From an uncultured Oscillospiraceae bacterium (GTDB taxonomy: Bacteria > Bacillota > Clostridia > Oscillospirales > Oscillospiraceae): a DNA stretch of 13,756 nucleotides. The stretch is from positions 1 to 13,756 of the forward strand of contig CANRHF010000036.1 in NCBI GenBank assembly GCA_947630345.1. Reading direction: 5' to 3'. The stretch's first letter is position 1. Each line of letters opens with the position of its first letter. Made by a program: the position numbers and the translations under genes. Of the stretch, positions 1-8,072 are shown one piece after another. The notes beneath the pieces are model-generated. The model searched no databases. It was not told the DNA's origin and saw nothing but the letters and a program-made list of their open reading frames with translations.

Positions 1-1303
1 TGTGCTGTATATCCTGGACGAGCCCTCCATTGGCTTGCACCAGCGGGACAACGATAAGCTGCTGGCCACCTTGAAGCGCCTTCGGGACTTGGGGAACACC
101 CTGATCGTGGTGGAGCATGACGAGGACACCATGCGCGCCGCCGATTTTATTGTGGACGTGGGCCCCGGCGCGGGAAGTCACGGCGGTGAGATCGTGGCCG
201 CCGGCACTCTGGCGGATATTATGGCGGAGCCCCGGTCCATCACCGGGCAGTACCTGTCCGGGGCCAAGCGGATCCCGGTGCCGGCCCGCCGCCGTCCTGG
301 CAACGGGCAGTACCTGCAAATTCTGGGCGCGGCGGAGAACAACCTGAAGGACATCGACGTGACGATCCCCCTGGGGACCTTCACCTGCGTCACCGGCGTT
401 TCCGGCTCCGGCAAGTCCAGCCTGGTGGGGGAGGTGCTGAACAAGACCCTCTTAAACAAGCTGAACCACGCCCGGACCCGCCCGGGGGCCTGCCGGGGGA
501 TCACGGGCCTGGAAAACCTGGACAAGGTCATCGATATCGACCAGAGCCCCATCGGCCGCACTCCTCGCTCCAATCCGGCCACCTATACGGGGCTGTTCAA
601 CGACATCCGGGACCTGTTCGCCTCCACCGCCGACGCGAAAATGCGGGGCTACGGCCCGGGCCGGTTCTCCTTCAACGTCAAGGGGGGCCGCTGCGAGGCC
701 TGCTGCGGCGACGGCCTGGTGAAAATCGAGATGCACTTCCTGGCGGACGTGTATGTTCCCTGCCAGGTCTGCCACGGGCAGCGGTACAACCGGGAGACCC
801 TGGAGGTGCTCTATAAGGGCAAAAACATCGCCCAGGTGTTGGACATGACGGCGGAGGAGGCGGTGGATTTCTTTGAAAATCTGCCCAAGATTCGCCGAAA
901 GGCCCAGACCATGGTGGAGGTGGGCCTGGGTTATGTAAAGTTGGGTCAATCCAGCACAACTCTTTCCGGCGGCGAGGCCCAGCGGGTCAAATTGGCCACG
1001 GAGCTTGCCCGCGCCTCCACGGGAAAGACCATCTATATTCTCGACGAGCCTACCACCGGTCTGCACGCGGCGGACGTGGCCAAGCTGATCCAAGTGCTCC
1101 AAGCCCTGGTGGATATGGGCAACACCGTGGTGGTGATCGAACACAATTTGGATGTAATCAAAACGGCGGATTATATTCTCGACCTGGGCCCCGAGGGGGG
1201 CGACGAGGGCGGTTATCTGGTGGCGGAGGGCACCCCCGAGGAGGTGGCCCAGTGCCCTGCCAGCTATACCGGCAGGTATCTCCGCCGGTGCCTGGAGGGC
1301 TGA
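1..1303 (+). CDS. uvrA: UvrA, excinuclease ABC ATPase subunit, C-terminal half (5' end outside window)
   Basis: Damage-sensing ATPase of nucleotide excision repair; it forms the UvrA2-UvrB complex that loads UvrB at lesions. The gene enters from the left edge, so the GTG at base 2 is an internal Val codon, not a start. The visible 433 residues begin inside the Walker B of the first ABC module (YILDEPSIGLH). They then show the second module: Walker A GVSGSGKS at fragment residues 132-139, the zinc-finger cysteines C231, C234, C254 and C257 (CEAC...CQVC), signature LSGGEAQ at 321-327, and Walker B YILDEPTTGLH from 345. UvrA is normally about 940 residues, so a little over half is missing to the left. 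The TGA stop at 1301-1303 abuts the terminator of the convergent kinase gene. Nothing looks degenerate. Identification is certain from the motifs; the operon context upstream cannot be seen. Confidence 0.97.
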   Translation, partial: VLYILDEPSIGLHQRDNDKLLATLKRLRDLGNTLIVVEHDEDTMRAADFIVDVGPGAGSHGGEIVAAGTLADIMAEPRSITGQYLSGAKRIPVPARRRPGNGQYLQILGAAENNLKDIDVTIPLGTFTCVTGVSGSGKSSLVGEVLNKTLLNKLNHARTRPGACRGITGLENLDKVIDIDQSPIGRTPRSNPATYTGLFNDIRDLFASTADAKMRGYGPGRFSFNVKGGRCEACCGDGLVKIEMHFLADVYVPCQVCHGQRYNRETLEVLYKGKNIAQVLDMTAEEAVDFFENLPKIRRKAQTMVEVGLGYVKLGQSSTTLSGGEAQRVKLATELARASTGKTIYILDEPTTGLHAADVAKLIQVLQALVDMGNTVVVIEHNLDVIKTADYILDLGPEGGDEGGYLVAEGTPEEVAQCPASYTGRYLRRCLEG

Positions 1304-1328
1304 AAAAACTCCCCGGCGAACCGGGGAG
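1303..1328 (-). terminator. Intrinsic terminator of the kinase-like gene, overlapping the uvrA stop
   Basis: A perfect 8-bp stem CTCCCCGG/CCGGGGAG (1309-1316 with 1321-1328) closes a four-base loop. On the minus strand it is followed by TTTTTT (1308-1303), as expected for Rho-independent termination of the gene at 1333-2409. On the plus strand no T-run follows, so it is not a good uvrA terminator by sequence. The T-run overlaps the last base of the uvrA TGA stop codon. Confidence 0.85.
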
Positions 1329-1332
1329 CGCG

Positions 1333-2409
1333 TCAGTTGATATTGTTGTATAGAAGACTGGGCAGGGAGTCGGAGAGCTCTGTCAGGGCGTGATCCCGCT
1401 CTCCGGCGTAGTCCACCTGCAGCATGGGACTGCGCAGGGCGGGCCGGGTGTTCTGGCGAATGGCCACGGTCATGGTGAACCGCACCCCGCCGCCGGGCAC
1501 CTGCTCCATCAGCACGGTGCCGCCATGGCAGGCGGCGGCGGAGCGCACCAGCAGCATGCCCAGGCCGATGCCGTACCGCCCGTCCTCCACCCCCGGCTGC
1601 CGCAGATAGCGGGAGTAGATCGTGGACTGGATCGCTTCCGGCACGCCGCAGCCGTTGTCCTGAACGGAGAGATAGAGTTTCTCTCCCTTCCGCTGGACCT
1701 TGGCTTCCACGGCGCCGCCCTTGGGGGTGAACTTCATGGCGTTGGACAGGAGGTTGTACACCGCCCGTTCCAGCCGTTCCCCGTCCACCAGGCAGAAGAC
1801 CCGCTGCCGCAGACCGGTATAGTGGAGGGCCAGGCCGGTGTGGGCCATCAGCCCCTCGGCCCGTTCAAACAGCTCGTCGAAGATCTGGGAGATGTCCCGG
1901 GTCTCCATGTGGCCGGCGGTCTCTCCGGAGAACCGGGCGGCGTCGGACATATTGCTCACCACCCGGAGCATCTGGAAAAGCCCCCGGTTGATCCGGGCGG
2001 TTTGAGCGTCCATGCCCTTTTCCTGGGAAGTCAGAATTGGGAACAGCGCGTCGGTGACGGTCATGATCACAGACAGGGGCTCCCGCAGCTCCTGGGCCGC
2101 CAGGGCCATGGCCCGCAGATTTTCCTGCTCTTCGTCCTGCTCCAATAAAAACACGTCCGTGTCCCCGTGGCGGGTGACGGAGGCGCCGCAGGGCGCGCCG
2201 CTGATCTCCAGGACCAGATAGAGACATCCGCCGGTGAAGGCGGCGTATTCCTCCTGACCGGTGCGCAGCAGCGGGCCCAGCGTATCTCCTACGGAGAGCA
2301 TCCGGCTGGCGGCCGCGGCGTTGACCTTCTGAATCCGGCCATCTTTTACGCAGAACGCGGGCTGGAGGATCAGATCCAGCAGTTCCATTGCGTCATCGGG
2401 TCGTTCCAT
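1333..2409 (-). CDS. Orphan sensor-histidine-kinase-like protein lacking the phosphoacceptor His
   Basis: A 358-residue soluble protein with no signal peptide or membrane segment. Residues about 8-90 look like a small PAS-type sensory region. Residues about 95-165 align with the dimerisation/phosphoacceptor helix, and 200-318 form a HATPase_c domain: N box NLLSNAMKFTP (219-229), G1 DNGCGVP (251-257), G2 GIGLGM (280-285). In the H box the usual S-H-E-L-R-x-P-L reads A-Q-E-L-R-E-P-L, so the phosphorylated His is Gln106 (CAG at 2092-2094). The ATP-binding half looks intact. A tail of about 40 residues follows the ATPase. No response regulator gene is adjacent. The ATG at 2407-2409 is supported by GAGGAGG just upstream. 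It is transcribed alone, antiparallel to its DNA-repair neighbours. Family membership is clear; loss of autophosphorylation is inferred from the substitution, and the role is unknown. Confidence 0.85.
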   Translation of the reverse strand: MERPDDAMELLDLILQPAFCVKDGRIQKVNAAAASRMLSVGDTLGPLLRTGQEEYAAFTGGCLYLVLEISGAPCGASVTRHGDTDVFLLEQDEEQENLRAMALAAQELREPLSVIMTVTDALFPILTSQEKGMDAQTARINRGLFQMLRVVSNMSDAARFSGETAGHMETRDISQIFDELFERAEGLMAHTGLALHYTGLRQRVFCLVDGERLERAVYNLLSNAMKFTPKGGAVEAKVQRKGEKLYLSVQDNGCGVPEAIQSTIYSRYLRQPGVEDGRYGIGLGMLLVRSAAACHGGTVLMEQVPGGGVRFTMTVAIRQNTRPALRSPMLQVDYAGERDHALTELSDSLPSLLYNNIN

Positions 2410-2457
2410 GACATTTCCTCCTCACGACGGCGGGGGGCGGGGCCCCATGCCTAGTAA

Positions 2458-2478
2458 GCCTGGGGCAGACCCCAAGGC
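2458..2478 (-). promoter_or_regulatory. Hairpin in the 5' leader of the kinase-like gene
   Basis: TGGGG (2461-2465) pairs with CCCCA (2470-2474) around a CAGA loop, and GCC/GGC extends the stem past a one-base bulge. ATGCCT (2447-2452) and AGGCAT (2475-2480) can enclose or compete with it. TGGGGC (2461-2466) can instead pair with GCCCCA (2442-2447), nearer the ribosome binding site, so two exclusive folds are possible. It lies in the roughly 125-nt leader predicted from the promoter at 2541-2569. The pairing is seen; a regulatory function is inferred. Confidence 0.4.
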
Positions 2479-2540
2479 ATATCTTGCGCAGAATTTCAAA
2501 AAACTTGCGGCGGCGGGTTTCGACGAAATTCGATAATCCT

Positions 2541-2569
2541 ATTTTAGCGAAAAAGTAAAAAAATAGCAA
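2541..2569 (-). promoter_or_regulatory. Sigma-A type promoter for the kinase-like gene
   Basis: Read on the minus strand: -35 TTGCTA (2564-2569), 17-bp spacer, -10 TAAAAT (2541-2546). The hexamers match consensus at 4/6 and 5/6. The AT-rich spacer contrasts with the GC-rich surroundings. The start would fall near 2534, giving a leader of about 125 nt. A TTTCGACGAAA palindrome (2518-2528) lies just downstream of the predicted start and could be an operator. No convincing plus-strand promoter for radC was found in the same gap. Confidence 0.6.
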
Positions 2570-2596
2570 GGGGAAACAAGGGCAGAGGTGAAAAAT

Positions 2597-3286
2597 ATGG
2601 TCAATCATGAGGGGCACCGTCAGCGGCTGAAAAACCGCTTCCGCGCGGAAGGGCTGGATAATTTCGAGCAGGTGTACGTTTTAGAGCTTTTGCTGTTCTA
2701 CTGTGTGCCCAGGAAGGACACCCGGCCCATCGCCGAGGCGCTGCTGGAGCACTTCGGCTCCCTTGCCCAGGTACTGGAGGCTCCGGCGGAGGAGCTGGAG
2801 CGGGTAGAGGGCGTGGGGGAGAACGCTTCCACCCTTTTGCGCCTGGTGCCGGCCCTGGCCCGGTATTATTTGGTGAACCGCACCACCGGGGCCAGGATCC
2901 TGAACACCACGGAAAAATGCGGGGAATATCTGCTCAGTTATTTCCACTGCCTGCCCGAGGAGACCGTGTTTCTCCTGTGCCTGGACGCCAAGTGCAAGGT
3001 GCTGTGCTGTAAAAAGGTGGGGGAGGGCAGCATCAATTCCGCCGCCGTGTCTATCCGCCGGATCGTGGAGGTGGCCCTCTGGGCCAACGCCACCTCCGTT
3101 GTGCTGGCCCACAACCATCCCAGCGGCCTGGCCCTGCCCTCCGGGGAAGACGTGCGCACCACCCAGCTGGTAGCGGACGCTCTGGCGGCGGTGGAGGTAT
3201 GTCTGGCGGACCACATCGTGGTGGCGGACGGAGACTATGTCTCCCTGGCCCAGTCCGGGTACTACCGGCCCGGTGAAAGGAAGTAA
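2597..3286 (+). CDS. radC: RadC-family JAB/MPN domain protein
   Basis: A 229-residue RadC (UPF0758) protein. The N-terminal part carries the typical GHRQRLKNRF and VLELLLFYCVPRKDT segments, followed by a helix-hairpin-helix-like stretch (ERVEGVGENASTLL, about 68-81). The C-terminal JAB/MPN domain holds the metal-binding motif HNHPSG (172-177) followed by PS and Asp185, i.e. the HxH...D pattern. The family was named for a DNA-repair phenotype, but its biochemical role is unsettled. A start at GTG 2588 is possible; ATG 2597 is preferred because AGAGGTGA (2584-2591) then forms a well-spaced ribosome binding site. The TAA stop is one base before the uvrB ATG, so the two are almost certainly cotranscribed and translationally coupled. 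All expected motif residues are present. Confidence 0.93.
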   Translation: MVNHEGHRQRLKNRFRAEGLDNFEQVYVLELLLFYCVPRKDTRPIAEALLEHFGSLAQVLEAPAEELERVEGVGENASTLLRLVPALARYYLVNRTTGARILNTTEKCGEYLLSYFHCLPEETVFLLCLDAKCKVLCCKKVGEGSINSAAVSIRRIVEVALWANATSVVLAHNHPSGLALPSGEDVRTTQLVADALAAVEVCLADHIVVADGDYVSLAQSGYYRPGERK

Positions 3287-3287
3287 A

Positions 3288-5252
<1,965 letters not shown>

Positions 5253-5256
5253 AATC

Positions 5257-5284
5257 GCGCCGCTCCCCGGCTGGGGAGCGGCGC
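5257..5284. terminator. Strong hairpin between convergent uvrB and the ABC transporter gene
   Basis: A perfect 12-bp GC-rich stem (GCGCCGCTCCCC, 5257-5268, with 5273-5284) closes the loop GGCT. It starts four bases after the uvrB stop. On the plus strand only a short AT-rich run follows (AGCTTATAAA). On the minus strand GATTTT follows. It probably ends transcription from both sides, though neither T-run is ideal. Confidence 0.75.
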
Positions 5285-5312
5285 AGCTTATAAATGAATG
5301 TTCTGAAAATGC

Positions 5313-7907
5313 TTATTCGGTCCGCAGAGCCACCACCGGGTCCTTGTTGGCGGCGCTGTGGGCGGGGATCAGACCGGCGATAAAGGTCAAAAACACGGAA
5401 ATCCCTACCAAAATCACCGCCGCCACCGGGTCCAGATACGCCTTGGCGGCAATGCCGGCAATGGTCTCGATCAGACGGTTGATGGGCACGATCAGCAGCT
5501 CCGTAATGCCGATGCCCACCAGGCCCGCCGCCAGACCTTCAATGACGGTCTCGGCGTTGAACACCCGGCCCACATCCTTCTTGGAGGCGCCCACGGCCCG
5601 GAGGATGCCGATCTCCTTGGTCCGTTCCAAAACGGAGATGTTGGTGATGATGCCGATCATGATGGAGGATACCACCAGGGAGATGGCCACAAAGGCGATG
5701 AGAATATAGCTGATGGCGTTGATGATTGTGGTGACGGAGTTCATCATCAGCCCCACATAGTCCGTGTAGGTGATTTGATTCTCGCTGCCTTTCTCTTTAT
5801 TGTAGTCCGCGATAATATCCGCGATGGCGTCCTTGGCCTCAAAATCGATGGGATAGAGGTTGATGGAGCTGGGCTCATCCAGATTGGAGACGCCGAGGGC
5901 GGAGAGATTGTCCTCATAGGTGGAGGTGGAAAAATCCCCGGCAAGCTGGGTCGAGAGCATCTGCGCGATCTGCTCGTCGGACATTCCCGCCTGCCGCATC
6001 TGGGCGATGCTGCCAGTGATCTGGGCGGCCTGCTCCTCCGGCATTCCGGGGAGCATGGCCTGGATCTCCTCCATGGTGTAGACCACCGGTTCCGCGTCGG
6101 GATCGGGGAAGGGCAGCCCGGTCAGAATATCCGTGTCCGGGTCCTCCCGCTGGGCGGCCACTACTTCGGAGGCGTCCACTTCGGCAATCAGATGATCCAT
6201 CAATGCGCCGGTGTAGCCAATGACGCCGTAGGCGCTGGCACCCGCGTCTCCCTCGGGCCGGAGAATGCCCACGATGGTCAGATCCTCCGCGTCCTTCAGA
6301 ACGCCGGTCATGTAGACCTCATCCTCCGATTTGTCCACCCAGATCCCGTCCTCCTCGGCATAGTAGGAGGAGGTGGGCACCAGCTTGAAGGTCATGCCCA
6401 GGAAGTCGTCGAAGGAATATTCTTTTGTTGTAGTGTCGATCTCCGGATCTCCGCCCTCCATTTTCTCCTGAATGGCGTCCCGAAGAGTGGAAACGTCCAG
6501 GATTCCCAGGGCATAGAGGGTGTAGTCCGTCACCCGGTTCTGCTCGTCTACGACCAGGGCCACCTCGTTCCAGGCCTGGGGCAGCCGTCCGGCCAGGGGG
6601 GTGTACTGGGTTTTCAGCAGGTCGTCGTTGCCGGTGAGCCGCACCCACACGTCGGAGGCCATGGCCATCCGGCTGCCCATCCCCAGGGAGGAGAAAACCT
6701 GGCTGGGATTGACCTGGTAGACCCCGTCAGAGGTGTCGGACTTGTAGACGTTGAGCTGGGTGGAATAGACGTAGCGAATTTCGCTGGTCAGCGCTTCCAG
6801 GCCGCTGTTTCCGGACTCGATGAACTCCTTGAAAGAAGTCAGGTTGTTGGTGGTGGCGCTGGAGAACATCATGTCCATCATGCCGGACATGACATTGGCG
6901 GAGTAGATGGTGTCCTCCCGGTATTCGACTTCCTCCAGATTAGAGTCCATAGCGGTGATCATGCTGGACATATCCATGGCGGCGGATTGAAGGGTCACGG
7001 GATAGCTGGACAGGGTATCCTGCTCCACCCCGGCGATATAGTTGTTGATGCCGGTGGAGATGCTCAGGATCAGGGCGATGCCGATGATGCCAATGGACCC
7101 GGCGAAGGCGGTGAGGATGGTCCGGGCCTTCTTGGTCATCAGGTTGCTCAGGGAGAGGGTAAAGGCGGTGAGGGCGGACATGGAGGCCCGGCGGCCTTTG
7201 CCGTCCTTCTCCACCTGCTCCTCGCTGTCGTCATAGGGATCGGAGTCGGCGGTGATTTTCCCGTCCAGCAGCCGGACAGTCCGGGTGGCGTACCGCTCCG
7301 CCAGCTCTGGGTTGTGGGTGACCATGATCACCAGCCGGTCTTGGGCGATTTCCTTCAGAAGCTCCATGACCTGGACGGAGGTTTCCGAGTCCAGGGCGCC
7401 GGTGGGCTCGTCGGCCAGGAGGATCTCCGGGTCGTTGACCAGGGCCCGGGCGATGGCAACCCGCTGCATCTGGCCGCCGGAGAGTTGGTTGGGCTTTTTG
7501 TGGAGCTGATCGCCCAAGCCCACCTTTTCCAGGGCGGCGGCGGCCCGGCGGCGGCGCTCCGCCCGCTTGACGCCGGACAGGGTCAGCGCCAGCTCCACGT
7601 TGGCCAGTACGGACTGGTGGGGGATCAGGTTGTAGCTTTGGAACACAAAGCCCACGGAATGGTTCCGGTAGGTGTCCCAGTCCCGGCTTTTGAATTTTTT
7701 GGTGGAACGGCCCCGAATGACCAGATCTCCGGAGGTGTACTGATCCAGGCCGCCGATGATGTTCAGCAGGGTCGTCTTGCCGCAGCCCGAGTGGCCCAGG
7801 ATCGCCACAAATTCCGAGGGCCGGAAGGCGATGCTTACCCCCCGAAGGGCATGGGTGATGTTGGCGCCTACCCGGTAGTCCTTGACCACGTTGGTTAATT
7901 TCAGCAT
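5313..7907 (-). CDS. Fused ABC transporter ATP-binding/permease protein (MacB/FtsX type)
   Basis: An 864-residue fusion of an ATPase and a four-helix permease. Residues 1-225 form a MacB/LolD-type ATPase: Walker A GHSGCGKTT (38-46), Q-loop at Gln90, signature LSGGQ (142-146), Walker B ILLADEPTG (162-170), H-loop His198. A linker leads to TM1 (about 263-285), then a roughly 440-residue extracytoplasmic domain, then TM2 (727-755), TM3 (787-809) and TM4 (828-848) of an FtsX-type permease core, including ERTKEIGILRAVGAS (761-775). MacB-like exporters usually act on substrates outside the membrane by mechanotransmission; the substrate here is unknown. The ATG at 7905-7907 is preferred over an in-frame TTG at 7947-7949 because GAGGTGA sits eight bases upstream. 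It is a single-gene unit with no sensor kinase or separate permease gene beside it. ATPase motifs look intact. Confidence 0.9.
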   Translation of the reverse strand: MLKLTNVVKDYRVGANITHALRGVSIAFRPSEFVAILGHSGCGKTTLLNIIGGLDQYTSGDLVIRGRSTKKFKSRDWDTYRNHSVGFVFQSYNLIPHQSVLANVELALTLSGVKRAERRRRAAAALEKVGLGDQLHKKPNQLSGGQMQRVAIARALVNDPEILLADEPTGALDSETSVQVMELLKEIAQDRLVIMVTHNPELAERYATRTVRLLDGKITADSDPYDDSEEQVEKDGKGRRASMSALTAFTLSLSNLMTKKARTILTAFAGSIGIIGIALILSISTGINNYIAGVEQDTLSSYPVTLQSAAMDMSSMITAMDSNLEEVEYREDTIYSANVMSGMMDMMFSSATTNNLTSFKEFIESGNSGLEALTSEIRYVYSTQLNVYKSDTSDGVYQVNPSQVFSSLGMGSRMAMASDVWVRLTGNDDLLKTQYTPLAGRLPQAWNEVALVVDEQNRVTDYTLYALGILDVSTLRDAIQEKMEGGDPEIDTTTKEYSFDDFLGMTFKLVPTSSYYAEEDGIWVDKSEDEVYMTGVLKDAEDLTIVGILRPEGDAGASAYGVIGYTGALMDHLIAEVDASEVVAAQREDPDTDILTGLPFPDPDAEPVVYTMEEIQAMLPGMPEEQAAQITGSIAQMRQAGMSDEQIAQMLSTQLAGDFSTSTYEDNLSALGVSNLDEPSSINLYPIDFEAKDAIADIIADYNKEKGSENQITYTDYVGLMMNSVTTIINAISYILIAFVAISLVVSSIMIGIITNISVLERTKEIGILRAVGASKKDVGRVFNAETVIEGLAAGLVGIGITELLIVPINRLIETIAGIAAKAYLDPVAAVILVGISVFLTFIAGLIPAHSAANKDPVVALRTE

Positions 7908-8022
7908 ACTCGTTTTCACCTCAAATTTATTTTCATTCCATGCTACCAAACAGATGTGAACGGAGCATGAACAGCTGGGGATTTTTTACAAAAAATGGGG
8001 ACAATATTTTGACGAAGCATCC
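7908..8022. other. Gap upstream of the ABC gene; no confident promoter
   Basis: The 115 bases hold an AT-rich stretch and the GAGGTGA ribosome binding site of the ABC gene. Because the upstream gene has a strong terminator at 8023-8052, the ABC gene should have its own promoter here, but no good -35/-10 pair was found. The best is GTCAAA and TAAAAA with a 19-bp spacer (minus strand), which is poor. No small gene is supported. Confidence 0.4.
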
Positions 8023-8052
8023 AAAAAAGGCGCTCTCCCGGAGGAGAGCGCC
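8023..8052 (-). terminator. Intrinsic terminator of the deacetylase-like gene
   Basis: A perfect 10-bp stem GGCGCTCTCC (8029-8038) with GGAGAGCGCC (8043-8052) and a four-base loop. On the minus strand TTTTTT (8028-8023) follows directly. It lies 20 bases after the stop codon of the gene at 8073-9539. Confidence 0.93.
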
Positions 8053-8072
8053 TCGATCAGAATCCCTTTGAT

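Noticed and set aside
2480..2587. Plus-strand promoter for radC using GATAAT (2532-2537) or TATTTT (2540-2545)
   Set aside because: No -35 hexamer with acceptable match and spacing was found for either.
2393..2617. Small minus-strand open frame across the kinase/radC gap
   Set aside because: It covers the predicted promoter and leader, has no ribosome binding site and shows no recognisable pattern.
3237..3287. Upstream in-frame start for uvrB
   Set aside because: It lies inside radC without a ribosome binding site and would add 17 residues not found in UvrB proteins.
5358..7898. Very long plus-strand open frame (846 codons) opposite the ABC transporter gene
   Set aside because: Its translation is Gly/His/Gln-rich with no domain pattern. 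It mirrors the GC-rich third positions of the real minus-strand gene, which has full ABC motifs and a ribosome binding site.
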